Shown: positions 1 through 6,933 of the stretch, piece by piece | Position numbering within the stretch: the first letter of the stretch is position 1 | Layout: every line of letters begins with the position of its first letter | Assembly (NCBI GenBank): GCA_946885435.1 | Contig: CAMPGL010000099.1 | Span: 1-8,002, forward strand | Direction: 5' to 3' | DNA length: 8,002 nucleotides | Origin: an uncultured Brevundimonas sp. | GTDB taxonomy: Bacteria > Pseudomonadota > Alphaproteobacteria > Caulobacterales > Caulobacteraceae | Made by a program: the position numbers and the translations under genes | Notes under the pieces: model-generated | What the model was told of the DNA's origin: nothing | Databases searched by the model: none | Seen by the model: the letters and a program-made list of their open reading frames with translations, nothing else

Positions 1-900
1 CTTCTGCGGCATGATCGACGAGCCGGTCGTGAAGGCGTCCGACAGCTTCACGAAGCCGAACTGCGGCGTCATCCAGACCACGATCTCCTCGGCCAGGCGC
101 GACAGGTGGCCCGCGCAAATCGAGGCGGCCGACAGAGCCTCCAGGGCGAAGTCGCGGTCCGAGACGCCGTCGAGCGAATTGGCCATCGGCCGTGCGAAGC
201 CAAGCGCGCCGGCCGTCGCCTCACGGTCGATCGGAAAGGGCGAACCCGCCAGCGCCGCCGAGCCCAGAGGGCTCTCGTTCATCCGGACGCGGGCGTCGGA
301 GAAGCGGCCGGCGTCGCGGCCCAGCATCTCCACATAGGCCATCAGGTGGTGGCCGAAGGTCACCGGCTGGGCGGGCTGCAGGTGGGTGAACCCCGGCATC
401 AGGGTGTCAGCCTCCGCCTCAGCCTGGATCAGAAGGGCGCGTTGAAGGTCATGAATCTGGCCGAGCGTGCGGTCGCAGGTGTCGCGCACCCAGAGGCGGA
501 AGTCGGTCGCCACCTGGTCGTTGCGCGAGCGGGCCGTGTGCAGACGGCCGGACGCCTCGCCGATCAGTTCGGCCAGGCGCGCCTCCACGTTCATGTGGAT
601 GTCTTCGTATTCGGCGCGGAACGGGAAGGTCCCGGCCTCGATCTCAGCCTCGACCTGATCCAGCCCCTTGAGGATCGCCTCGCCCGAGGCGACGTCGATG
701 ATTCCCTGGGCCATCAGCATGCGGCAGTGGGCCCGGGACCCGGCCAGGTCCTGGCGCCAGAGGCGGCGGTCGACGTCGATCGAGACGTTGATCGCCTGCA
801 TCAGGGCGTCGGGCCGCGTCGAGAACCGGCCGCCCCACATCTCTTGACCCGGCCGGTCAGGCTTGGCCTTAGTCCCGTCCTGGGGCGGATGATCGGTCAT
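1..900 (-). CDS. argH: Argininosuccinate lyase, N-terminal 300 codons (3' end beyond window)
   Basis: Cytoplasmic enzyme that splits argininosuccinate into arginine and fumarate, the last step of arginine synthesis. Reading down from position 900 the frame is open to the window edge. After a 20-residue polar leader comes the family start MWGGRF (residues 21-26). [13 protein letters not shown] follows at 121-133, then FTHLQPAQ at 171-178 with the catalytic-type Thr172-His173. The fumarase/lyase superfamily signature GSSIMPQK is at 293-300, with the catalytic serine loop, and the window ends on its Lys. The family is usually about 460 residues, so roughly the C-terminal third is missing. I chose the ATG at 898-900 because related alphaproteobacterial proteins, as I remember them, carry a similar short Pro/Lys-rich leader before MWGGRF. 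An in-frame ATG at 838-840 is the alternative. The upstream start has no clear ribosome binding site and interlocks with the start of the divergent tlpA-like gene. Identity is very secure; the exact start is less so. Confidence 0.96.
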   Translation of the reverse strand, partial: MTDHPPQDGTKAKPDRPGQEMWGGRFSTRPDALMQAINVSIDVDRRLWRQDLAGSRAHCRMLMAQGIIDVASGEAILKGLDQVEAEIEAGTFPFRAEYEDIHMNVEARLAELIGEASGRLHTARSRNDQVATDFRLWVRDTCDRTLGQIHDLQRALLIQAEAEADTLMPGFTHLQPAQPVTFGHHLMAYVEMLGRDAGRFSDARVRMNESPLGSAALAGSPFPIDREATAGALGFARPMANSLDGVSDRDFALEALSAASICAGHLSRLAEEIVVWMTPQFGFVKLSDAFTTGSSIMPQK

Positions 901-1543
901 GGGCGAAGGCTCGAGAAAGAACGGGTGGATCCGATCGGCGGCCGCCGTGGCGCTGGTCGCCGCGGTGGCGATCGGGGCTGCGCTCGTGCTGACAGGTCGG
1001 GTGGTATGGCCTGGGGGCGAGGACGGCAAGGGCCCGGCCCTGGCCGAGCGCTCCGAGTTGGCCGCCTATGCGCGCGGACCGCTGCGCAATCTGGAGACCC
1101 CCGCCGAACCCAGCGCTCCGCCCGATTACGTCTTTCGCGACGCCGAAGGGAACGAGGCGCGCTTCTCCGACTATGAGGGGCGGGTCGTGGTGGTGAACCT
1201 GTGGGCCATGTGGTGCCGGCCCTGCCGGACCGAGATGCCGACCCTGGCCATCCTGGCCGAGCGCTATCGCGACACGGACCTGCTGGTCCTGCCGATCAAC
1301 GTCGACCGCACCGACGAGGAGATCGCCGAGGCGCGCGAATTCCTGGCGGTGCATCAGCCGCTGGTCTTCGCCTCTGACCCGGCCTTCGAGTTGCCCTTCC
1401 GCTTTGCGGGACAGGGGGCCATGCCCCAGACCATCCTGATCGACCGCCAGGGCCGCGTCCGCGCCACCCTCGCCGGAGAGAGCGACTGGGCCAGCGCCGA
1501 GGCGCGCGCGCTGATCGACCACCTGCTGGCCGAAGAGGCCTGA
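899..1543 (+). CDS. tlpA: TlpA-like membrane-anchored thiol:disulfide oxidoreductase
   Basis: Predicted periplasmic thioredoxin-fold protein tethered by an N-terminal helix (214 residues). The sequence shows a short basic N-terminus, one hydrophobic segment at about 12-32, a linker of about 45 residues, then a TlpA/AhpC-TSA-type thioredoxin domain from about 75 to the end. The active site is WCRPC, with redox cysteines C106 and C109, and the conserved cis-proline is P176 in GAMPQT. In Bradyrhizobium, TlpA keeps the copper chaperones for cytochrome aa3 oxidase assembly reduced. The same role here is inference, since other TlpA-like proteins serve cytochrome c maturation. A head-to-head arrangement with argH recurs in alphaproteobacteria, as I recall, which supports the name. 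The ATG at 899-901 has a weak GGGGCGGA (882-889) upstream. The gene lies 41 bp before the nucleoside hydrolase and may be co-transcribed with it, but no functional link is evident. Confidence 0.9.
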   Translation: MGEGSRKNGWIRSAAAVALVAAVAIGAALVLTGRVVWPGGEDGKGPALAERSELAAYARGPLRNLETPAEPSAPPDYVFRDAEGNEARFSDYEGRVVVVNLWAMWCRPCRTEMPTLAILAERYRDTDLLVLPINVDRTDEEIAEAREFLAVHQPLVFASDPAFELPFRFAGQGAMPQTILIDRQGRVRATLAGESDWASAEARALIDHLLAEEA

Positions 1544-1573
1544 TCCCGCTTGCGGCGCGCTCCAGCCGGCCCG

Positions 1574-1579
1574 AAAAGG
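1574..1579 (+). promoter_or_regulatory. Weak ribosome binding site deciding the GTG start of the nucleoside hydrolase
   Basis: AAAAGG lies five bases before the GTG at 1585. No in-frame ATG exists near the conserved N-terminus, whose DCDPGVDD motif begins at residue 8, so this GTG is the only reasonable start. The whole gap to the preceding gene (1544-1584) is 41 bp. It contains no convincing terminator, which leaves read-through from the tlpA-like gene possible. Confidence 0.4.
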
Positions 1580-1584
1580 CGCGG

Positions 1585-2514
1585 GTGAGCGAGAGCCTGA
1601 TCATCGACTGCGATCCCGGCGTGGACGACTGCGTCGCCCTGCTGCTGGCCTTCGCCTCGCCGGAGCTGGAGATCCTGGCCGTGACCACGGTCGCGGGCAA
1701 CGTTGGGGCGCAGCTGACGGCGCGGAACGCGCGGATCATCCGCCAGATCGCCGGGCGCAAGGACGTGCCGGTCCACGCCGGCGCCGAGCGGCCGCTGGTC
1801 CGGGTCCCGGTCGAGGCGGGCCATTTCCATGGCGAGAGCGGCCTGGGCGACATGGCGCCGTTCGAGCCGGACGCGCCGGCCGAGGCCGAGCCGTCCGCCG
1901 ACGCCATCGTGCGGCGGGTGCGCGAACGGCCCGCAGGGACGGTGACCATCGGCGCGCTCGGGCCCCTCACCAACGTCGCGCTCGCGCTCCAGGCCGCGCC
2001 GGACATCGCCGGTCGGATCAAGCAGATCGTCCTGATGGGCGGAGCGCGGTCCGAAGGCGGCAACATCACGGCCTCTGCCGAGTACAACATCCACGCCGAT
2101 CCCCATGCGGCGGATGTCGTGTTCCGCTCGGGGGTTCCGACAGTGGTCATGGGGCTGGACGTGACGCATCAGGTGCGCGCGACCGAGGCCCGCACCACGC
2201 GCCTTCGGGCAGCGCGCAATCCGCGTGCGCAAACCGCGCTCCGCATGATCGACTTCTCCAACGGCATCGAGCGGCGGCTGGTCGGCGGCCAGTCCGCGCC
2301 GCTGCACGATCCCTGCGTGATCGCCTGGCTGATCCGACCGGACCTGTTCGAGTTGATGCCGGCGAACATTCAGGTGGAGACCCAGTCACAACTCACCCTC
2401 GGCCACACGGCGGTCGAGTTCCGTCTCAACGACCAGCACCCCCAGAACGCGCGCTGGGGCGTGAGCGCCGACGCCGACGCGGTCTTCGGCCTGCTGACGG
2501 AGCGTCTGTCGTGA
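1585..2514 (+). CDS. Nucleoside hydrolase, inosine-uridine preferring family (group I)
   Basis: Ca2+-dependent N-ribohydrolase that splits ribonucleosides into free base and ribose; a cytoplasmic salvage or catabolic enzyme. At 309 residues it has the usual family length. The calcium and ribose-binding motif DCDPGVDD is at 8-15. Other hallmarks are N39, H82 in HGESGLGD, GPLTN at 126-130, N160, E166 and N168 in AEYNIHADP, and the H241-D242 pair in PLHDPC. As I remember them, these fall at the same numbers as in the Crithidia inosine-uridine hydrolase. His241 places it in the group I (IU/CU) branch rather than the purine-specific one. The tyrosines that flank the base in the Crithidia enzyme (225 and 229) appear here as Ser and Glu, so substrate preference cannot be read off. 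The GTGA at 2511-2514 contains both its stop and the ribokinase start, which implies translational coupling. A ribokinase partner fits exactly, since ribose is the product. Confidence 0.93.
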   Translation: MSESLIIDCDPGVDDCVALLLAFASPELEILAVTTVAGNVGAQLTARNARIIRQIAGRKDVPVHAGAERPLVRVPVEAGHFHGESGLGDMAPFEPDAPAEAEPSADAIVRRVRERPAGTVTIGALGPLTNVALALQAAPDIAGRIKQIVLMGGARSEGGNITASAEYNIHADPHAADVVFRSGVPTVVMGLDVTHQVRATEARTTRLRAARNPRAQTALRMIDFSNGIERRLVGGQSAPLHDPCVIAWLIRPDLFELMPANIQVETQSQLTLGHTAVEFRLNDQHPQNARWGVSADADAVFGLLTERLS

Positions 2515-3368
2515 CCGTGCGGCTAACCGTCGTGGGCTCGGTGAACCTGGACCTGGTGGCGTCCGGGTCGGCCCTGCCCTGTCCCGGCCAGACGGTCACC
2601 GGCGCGGTGCTGGCGCGGCACCCCGGAGGCAAGGGCGCCAACCAGGCGCTGGCCGCGCGGCGGCTGGGCGCGGAGGTGCGGCTGGTCGCGCGTGTCGGCG
2701 CCGATCCTTTCGCCGCAGAGGCCCTGGCCCTCCTGCGCGCCGACGGCGTCGATCTGGCTGACTGCCGGGCGGTCGAGGACGCCCCGACCGGCGTGGCCCT
2801 CATCTGTGTCGCGGCCGACGGAGAGAACCAGATCTCGGTCGCCCCCGGCGCCAACCTGTTCTTGACGCCGGACCTGCTGCCCGACCTCGGGCAGGACGCC
2901 GTCCTGCTCCAGCTGGAGGTTCCCCGAGAGACGGTCGAGGCGGCGGTTCGAAGCGTCCGCGGCTTCGTCGCCCTCAACTTGGCGCCGGCGACCGAGCTCG
3001 CGCGCGAGACGCTGGAGCGCGCCGACCTGATCATCGTCAACGAGGGCGAGGCCGCCTTCTACGGCGAGATGCTGGAGGGTCTGCCCGGCCTGCTCGCCGT
3101 CACGCTCGGCGCACGCGGGGCCCGGCTCTTCCGCGCCGGCGAGCTGATCGCCGAGGCCAGCCCGCCGCCGGTCGCGGCGGTAGACACCACCGGCGCGGGC
3201 GACGCCTTTTGCGGCGCGCTCGTCGTCGCCCTGCTGGAGGGTCAGGCACCGGACGTCGCCCTTCGCTTCGCCTGCGCCGCCGGCGCGCTCGCGGCCACCC
3301 GGCCCGGCGCCCAGCCGTCCCTGCCCACCCGCGCCGCCGTGGAAGCGGCGCTTGGAAGAACCTCATGA
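2511..3368 (+). CDS. rbsK: Ribokinase (PfkB family)
   Basis: Cytoplasmic ATP-dependent kinase converting ribose to ribose-5-phosphate for the pentose phosphate pathway or PRPP synthesis. PfkB signature one is GGKGANQA at 39-46, with the substrate-binding GSVNLDL at 9-15. The metal/phosphate NxxE motif is N177-E180 (NEGE). Signature two is DTTGAGDAF at 225-233, with D231 as the expected catalytic base. The C-terminal GAQPSLPTR (266-274) is typical of ribokinases rather than fructokinases or adenosine kinases. At 285 residues it is slightly shorter than the E. coli enzyme (about 309) but lacks no motif. The start is a GTG at 2511 that overlaps the hydrolase stop by 4 bp, and the gene ends in an ATGA overlap (3365-3368) with the oxygenase. 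No ribose transporter is nearby, which suggests that the ribose comes from the neighbouring hydrolase. Confidence 0.92.
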   Translation: MTVRLTVVGSVNLDLVASGSALPCPGQTVTGAVLARHPGGKGANQALAARRLGAEVRLVARVGADPFAAEALALLRADGVDLADCRAVEDAPTGVALICVAADGENQISVAPGANLFLTPDLLPDLGQDAVLLQLEVPRETVEAAVRSVRGFVALNLAPATELARETLERADLIIVNEGEAAFYGEMLEGLPGLLAVTLGARGARLFRAGELIAEASPPPVAAVDTTGAGDAFCGALVVALLEGQAPDVALRFACAAGALAATRPGAQPSLPTRAAVEAALGRTS

Positions 3369-4291
3369 CCACCGTCCCCGAACTCGATCTCGCCGACTGG
3401 ACCTCCGGCGACCCCGCCCGCCGCGACGCCTTCGCCGAGGCCCAGATGGCGGCGTTGCAGCGCTGGGGCTTCTTCGTGCTGAAGGGCCACGCGGTGTCGC
3501 AGGACCTGCTCGACCGGGCCTATGCCCTGGCTGAGCAGGTCTTCGCCTTGCCGGACGAGGCCAAGCGCAGCTATGCGGGGTCGCTTCGCGGCTACACCCC
3601 CTTCGGCGTCGAGCACGCCAAGGACTCCAACCGGCCGGACCTCAAGGAGTTCTGGCAGATCGGCCACGACCCACTCGCCGACGAGGTCCACGAGGCTTTC
3701 CCGCCCAACGTCTGGCCGGACGAAATCGCCGGCTTCCGCGAGACCTTTACCGCCCTGTTCGAGGGCCTGAACGCGACGGGCCTGACGCTCCTGGAGGCGC
3801 TGGAGCCGGAGCTGGGCCTGGAGCCAGGCTGGTTCGAGCCGCGCGTCCGGCGCGGCACCTCCCTGTTGCGCGTGCTGCACTATCCGCCGGTGGCCGATGA
3901 CCAGCAGTCGGCCGGCTGCGTCCGGTCGGCGGCGCACGAGGACATCAACTTCATCACCGTCATGGTCGGCGCGCGCGGGGCGGGGCTGGAGCTGCTCGAC
4001 CGCGACGGGCGCTGGCTGCCGGTCGAGGCCGCGCCCGGGACCCTGATCGTCGACAGCGGCGACATGCTCCAGCGCCTGACCAACGGGGTCATCCCGGCCA
4101 CGACCCACCGGGTGGTCAATCCCGACGGGCCGAACGTCAGCCGTTATTCCATGCCCTTCTTCATGCACCCGACGCTGGAGACGTCGCTGGAGCCCCTGGC
4201 GTCGTGCCTGGGCGACGGGCCGAAGTGGCCGCCGGTCACCGCGGGGGAATACCTCGATGAGCGCCTGCGCGAGATCGGCCTGAAGGCCTAG
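3365..4291 (+). CDS. Fe(II)/2-oxoglutarate-dependent oxygenase, isopenicillin N synthase family, substrate unknown
   Basis: Non-haem iron oxygenase of 308 residues. The N-terminal DIOX_N-type region covers about 5-115, with WGFFVLKGH at 34-42 and RGYTPFGVEHAKDS at 75-88. The jelly-roll catalytic domain covers about 160-275. Iron ligands are H191 and D193 in AHEDINFIT and H248 in TTHRVVNP. The R260-x-S262 pair (RYSMPF) is the usual 2-oxoglutarate carboxylate clamp, so the protein looks catalytically intact and probably uses 2-oxoglutarate. The family also contains plant hormone oxidases and fungal thymine 7-hydroxylase, and bacterial members are mostly unassigned. The ATG at 3365 overlaps the ribokinase stop (ATGA), making it the third coupled gene of a nucleoside-degrading operon. 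Action on the released base or on a modified nucleoside is therefore an attractive inference, not something the sequence proves. Antibiotic synthesis is unlikely despite the family name. Its TAG stop interlocks with that of the convergent DUF1003 gene. Confidence 0.88.
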   Translation: MTTVPELDLADWTSGDPARRDAFAEAQMAALQRWGFFVLKGHAVSQDLLDRAYALAEQVFALPDEAKRSYAGSLRGYTPFGVEHAKDSNRPDLKEFWQIGHDPLADEVHEAFPPNVWPDEIAGFRETFTALFEGLNATGLTLLEALEPELGLEPGWFEPRVRRGTSLLRVLHYPPVADDQQSAGCVRSAAHEDINFITVMVGARGAGLELLDRDGRWLPVEAAPGTLIVDSGDMLQRLTNGVIPATTHRVVNPDGPNVSRYSMPFFMHPTLETSLEPLASCLGDGPKWPPVTAGEYLDERLREIGLKA

Positions 4292-4845
4292 GGCCGCGCC
4301 TCGCGGGCCTGCAGCAGGCGGGTCAGCATGTCGATCTGTTCCTGCTGCTGCTGCATCAGCACCTCCAGCTGACGCGTGCGCATGGCGTCCAGCTTCTCGT
4401 GCAGCGCCATGATCTCGAGCTCGGCCTTGAGGTTCACCTCATAGTCGTGGGCGGCGTTCAGCCGGTCCTTCGCCGCCTGGCGGTTCTGGCTCATCATGAT
4501 GACCGGCGCCTGGATGGCGGCGACCATCGACAGCATCAGGTTGAGGAAGATGAAGGGGTAGGGATCGAAGGCCTGCGTGGCCAGCAGGATGTTCAGCCCC
4601 GCCCAGAGGACCAGAAACAGGCCGAACAGGGTGATGAAGCGCCAGGAGCCGCCGAACTCCGCCACGCGATCGGCGAGGCGGTCGCCGAAGGACAGCTCCT
4701 CGGCGAAGGCGACGTTCAGGTCCCGGGCGCTGGGTCGCCGGGCGACAGCGTCCTCGAGCACCTTGCGCTCGCGTTCGTCCAGATCGTCGACGGCGCGGCC
4801 GAACAGGCGCCGGGCGGCTTCGGCGATCAGATCGGGGTGGGTCAT
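4288..4845 (-). CDS. DUF1003 family two-helix membrane protein
   Basis: A 185-residue predicted inner-membrane protein of unknown function. A soluble, charged N-terminal part of about 65 residues precedes two hydrophobic segments at about 69-89 and 97-118. The loop and second helix carry the family hallmarks [14 protein letters not shown] (93-106) and [12 protein letters not shown] (112-123). The C-terminal region from about 135 to 180 is charged and heptad-like, with a QQQQEQ stretch at 165-170, and probably forms a coiled coil. The start ATG (4843-4845) shares 4 bp with the stop of the upstream glycosylase gene, so the two are co-translated in one operon. The stop overlaps the stop of the convergent oxygenase gene. 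Family membership is well supported. No biochemical role can be assigned, and the link to DNA repair or glyoxylate control is unknown. Confidence 0.85.
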   Translation of the reverse strand: MTHPDLIAEAARRLFGRAVDDLDERERKVLEDAVARRPSARDLNVAFAEELSFGDRLADRVAEFGGSWRFITLFGLFLVLWAGLNILLATQAFDPYPFIFLNLMLSMVAAIQAPVIMMSQNRQAAKDRLNAAHDYEVNLKAELEIMALHEKLDAMRTRQLEVLMQQQQEQIDMLTRLLQAREARP

Positions 4846-5414
4846 GACGGATCTCCGGCGGGCGGGCGAAGAGGTCGGCTGAGGAAGGGCGAGGCGCGAA
4901 GGGCGAAGCGCCAGGGTGTCTCCACCCCCTTGGTGATGCCGATGCGGGGCCCCGACAGCACCTCGACGGCCCCCTCGGGCGGCTCCAGGCTGAAGGGCGG
5001 GAGCCGCAAGGGCAGGCCGTCGTGCGATCGATCAACGGCAAGGGCCTGGCACAGCCGGCCTGGACCGGCGCAGAGCGCGCGCGGCGCCTCCAGCCTGCGC
5101 CGCTCGGCCATGACCTCCAGCCCGTGGGTCGGCTCCAGCGCGCGGATCAGCACCGCCTGGCCCGAGCCGTCGGCCCCGCAGACGAAATTCAGGCACCAGT
5201 GGATCCCGTAGGAGCGATAGACATAGGCCCGCCCCGCCGGGCCGAACATGGTCGCGTTGCCGGGCGTCGGACCGCGAAAGCTGTGCGAGGCCGGGTCGGT
5301 GCGGTCGTAGGCCTCGGTCTCGACGATGATCCCGCCGACGCCCTCCACCTTTAGGGTCCAGCCGATCAGGGCCCTGGCGGCGGCCGGCGCATCAAGGGCG
5401 AACGGCTCAGTCAT
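4842..5414 (-). CDS. mpg: 3-methyladenine DNA glycosylase, AAG/MPG family
   Basis: Base-excision repair enzyme that removes alkylated or deaminated purines such as 3-methyladenine and hypoxanthine from DNA. This 190-residue protein is the typical compact bacterial form. The catalytic block is VETEAY at 31-36, where E34 and Y36 match the general-base Glu and pocket Tyr of human AAG (E125 and Y127). The intercalating tyrosine is Y66 in YVYRSYG, and N76 matches human N169. Further family blocks are [11 protein letters not shown] (43-53), [11 protein letters not shown] (56-66) and GPGRLCQAL (117-125). The proline-rich tail (177-190) is poorly conserved. Its start lies 8 bp inside the end of the regulator gene, and its stop overlaps the DUF1003 start. 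It is thus the middle gene of a tightly coupled operon and should be expressed with the regulator. Identity is secure; the reason for this context is not known. Confidence 0.93.
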   Translation of the reverse strand: MTEPFALDAPAAARALIGWTLKVEGVGGIIVETEAYDRTDPASHSFRGPTPGNATMFGPAGRAYVYRSYGIHWCLNFVCGADGSGQAVLIRALEPTHGLEVMAERRRLEAPRALCAGPGRLCQALAVDRSHDGLPLRLPPFSLEPPEGAVEVLSGPRIGITKGVETPWRFALRASPFLSRPLRPPAGDPS

Positions 5415-6828
5415 CGGCGCCCGCGAACGGATAGGGACTGACCGACTTGGCCCAGTCGTCGACCACCAGCGGGCGGTCGATGGGCGGGGCGGCGCGCTCC
5501 GCGCAGGGGTGGCGGTGGCAGAGGCGGCAGGCCGGGCCGATCGGCGTCACCTCCGGCTCGGTCAGGTTCAGCCCGCGCGCATAGGCCAGCCGGTGCGCGT
5601 GCTTCAGCTCGCAGCCCAGGCCGATGGCCAGGTCATGGCTTTCGGTGAAGGCGTCGTGGCCCTGGCGGTCGACCGTGCGAGCCAGGGTGAACCAGCGGCC
5701 GCCGTCGGGGGTCTCGATGATCTGGGTGACGATCCGGCCGGGCGTGCGGAAGGCCGAGTGCAGCCGCCAGCGCGGGCAGGCCCCGCCGAAGCGGGCGAAG
5801 GGAAAGGCGCCCGAGGCATAGCGCTTGGACACATTGCCCGCCTGGTCGACCCGCATCAGGAAGAAGGGCACCCCGCGCGCCGTCGGCCGCGACAGGGTGG
5901 TCAGCCGGTGCGCCGCCTGTTCGAAGGAGACGCCGAACCGGGCCTGGAGCCGGGCCAGGTCATAGCCCGTGTCCTCCGCCGTCCGCTGGAAGGCGGCGTA
6001 GGGCATGAGCACCGCAGCGGTCAGGGTGTTGCCCAGCGACACCTTGAGCAGACCGCGCGCGGCGGCGTCCGGGGCCTGGCCCTGCTCGGTCAGGGCCTCG
6101 AGCTCGGCGTCATGCTCCAACACCACCAGCTGATAGACCACGGCGAAGGCGCGCGAGGCAGGCCCCAGGGTCTCCGACAGAAGCAGCCGGCGGCGGTGCA
6201 GGTCGAAGCGCCGCGTCCATTCGAGCATGACCTCGGCCGGCATGACGCGCACGGCCAGGTCGTGACGCGCCTTCAGCCGCGTGCGGGCCGCGGCCTCCAG
6301 ATCGCCGTGCGGGGCGTCGGCGAGCAGGGCCGCGTTCAACGTCTCTCCCAGCGCGTCCAGTTCCGGGAAGTGGTTGCGGCGGCCCTGGACGTATTCGCGC
6401 ACCCAATCCGCCGGCGTGCCCTCGGCCGATCCGCCGACGTCGGCCTCGCGCCGGCGGCTCTCGGCGTAGGCGCGGTAGAGGCGAAGGAAGCTGTCGGCCA
6501 GCGCCGGGGCGTCGTCGATGAGCTGGACCAGCTCATGGCGCGGCGGCTTCAACCCCGAGAACAGCGGATCGCTGAGCGCCTCGGCGAGGTCGGCCTCGGT
6601 CGCATGGCCGGCGGGGCCGCCCAGCGTGCGCAGGTCGACGTCGTAGGTCTCGGCCAGACGCAGCAGCAGCTGGGCCGAGACGGGCCGCTGGTTGCGCTCG
6701 ATATGGTTCAGATAGCTGGGCGAGACCCCCAGGTCGGCGGCCATGGCCGTCTGGGTCAGGGCCAGGTCGCGGCGCAGCCGCTTGAGCCGCCCGCCCAGGA
6801 AGAGTTTGCGATCCGCGCCGGCCTCCAT
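5407..6828 (-). CDS. XRE-family transcriptional regulator, ScfR/RamB type, likely regulator of isocitrate lyase
   Basis: A 473-residue regulator of the short-chain fatty acyl (ScfR) group, whose members control acetate, propionate and glyoxylate-shunt genes; RamB of Corynebacterium and of Paracoccus are examples. An N-terminal XRE helix-turn-helix occupies about 10-68 ([23 protein letters not shown]). A helical middle section follows. An IrrE/M78-like segment lies at about 255-315 (LPYAAF-type block at 274-280, then [15 protein letters not shown]), without the HExxH zinc-protease motif, so I expect sensing rather than proteolysis. The C-terminal ScfR domain (about 320-473) ends with clustered cysteines C434, C437 and C442 in [10 protein letters not shown]. 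The gene is divergent from aceA across 159 bp, the classic position for a local regulator. The ATG at 6826-6828 has no good ribosome binding site, and an in-frame stop just upstream excludes longer versions. It leads the mpg-DUF1003 operon. Whether it activates or represses cannot be told from sequence. Confidence 0.9.
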   Translation of the reverse strand: MEAGADRKLFLGGRLKRLRRDLALTQTAMAADLGVSPSYLNHIERNQRPVSAQLLLRLAETYDVDLRTLGGPAGHATEADLAEALSDPLFSGLKPPRHELVQLIDDAPALADSFLRLYRAYAESRRREADVGGSAEGTPADWVREYVQGRRNHFPELDALGETLNAALLADAPHGDLEAAARTRLKARHDLAVRVMPAEVMLEWTRRFDLHRRRLLLSETLGPASRAFAVVYQLVVLEHDAELEALTEQGQAPDAAARGLLKVSLGNTLTAAVLMPYAAFQRTAEDTGYDLARLQARFGVSFEQAAHRLTTLSRPTARGVPFFLMRVDQAGNVSKRYASGAFPFARFGGACPRWRLHSAFRTPGRIVTQIIETPDGGRWFTLARTVDRQGHDAFTESHDLAIGLGCELKHAHRLAYARGLNLTEPEVTPIGPACRLCHRHPCAERAAPPIDRPLVVDDWAKSVSPYPFAGADD

Positions 6829-6850
6829 TCTGTCAGGATGTCACAGAATG
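6826..6850. repeat. Inverted repeat, 8-bp perfect arms, spanning the regulator start codon
   Basis: CATTCTGT (6826-6833) and ACAGAATG (6843-6850) are exact reverse complements separated by 9 bp. The left arm contains the regulator's start codon. It could be an extended operator or a hairpin in the regulator's mRNA leader that would sequester the start. It overlaps the first of the two 13-bp palindromes, so the two readings are not independent. Confidence 0.5.
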
Positions 6851-6852
6851 AC
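6840..6852. promoter_or_regulatory. Candidate operator 1, imperfect palindrome
   Basis: GTCACAGAATGAC has GTCA/TGAC ends and matches candidate operator 2 at 10 of 13 positions. It lies only 11 bp upstream of the regulator's start codon, a position suited to autorepression. Assignment to the ScfR-type regulator is inferred from location. Confidence 0.5.
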
Positions 6853-6864
6853 AGGAACACACTA

Positions 6865-6877
6865 GTCACATTGTGAC
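6865..6877. promoter_or_regulatory. Candidate operator 2, perfect 6-1-6 palindrome
   Basis: GTCACA-T-TGTGAC is an exact inverted repeat in the shared regulator/aceA control region. Its centre is 25 bp from that of candidate operator 1, and the two share the form GTCACAnnnTGAC. It lies about 57 bp upstream of the proposed aceA -35 element. That distance suits activation of aceA more than occlusion of its promoter, while it is close enough to the regulator's own start to repress that gene. Confidence 0.6.
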
Positions 6878-6933
6878 CAGACGACGCGAAATGCGGCGGT
6901 CTGGCTGTATCGGCGGGCGGCCCCGGCGTGTTC

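Noticed and set aside
106..1176. A 356-codon plus-strand frame across argH and the start of the tlpA-like gene
   Set aside because: It is antisense to the unmistakable ArgH sequence, out of frame with the thioredoxin gene, and arginine-rich without motifs.
1354..2307. Long minus-strand frames opposite the tlpA-like and hydrolase genes
   Set aside because: The plus-strand genes carry complete catalytic motifs. The opposite frames have none and no upstream signals.
3365..4291. A beta-lactam biosynthesis role suggested by the isopenicillin N synthase family name
   Set aside because: There are no peptide synthetase or other antibiotic genes nearby, and the R-x-S clamp is typical of ordinary 2-oxoglutarate users. 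The context is nucleoside breakdown.
4307..4319. Perfect palindrome GCCTGC-A-GCAGGC just past the oxygenase stop, considered as a terminator
   Set aside because: There is no T tract on either strand, the one-base loop is too small for a stable hairpin, and it lies in the coding 3' end of the DUF1003 gene, where codons explain it.
4338..4362. CTG/CAG triplet run
   Set aside because: It is short and imperfect, and is explained by the glutamine-rich coiled-coil tail of the DUF1003 protein.
5326..6876. A 516-codon open frame on the plus strand, longer than the regulator gene opposite it
   Set aside because: The minus strand encodes a full recognisable HTH/ScfR protein here. The plus reading is Gly/Arg/Gln-rich with no domain, as expected from antisense codon bias at high GC.
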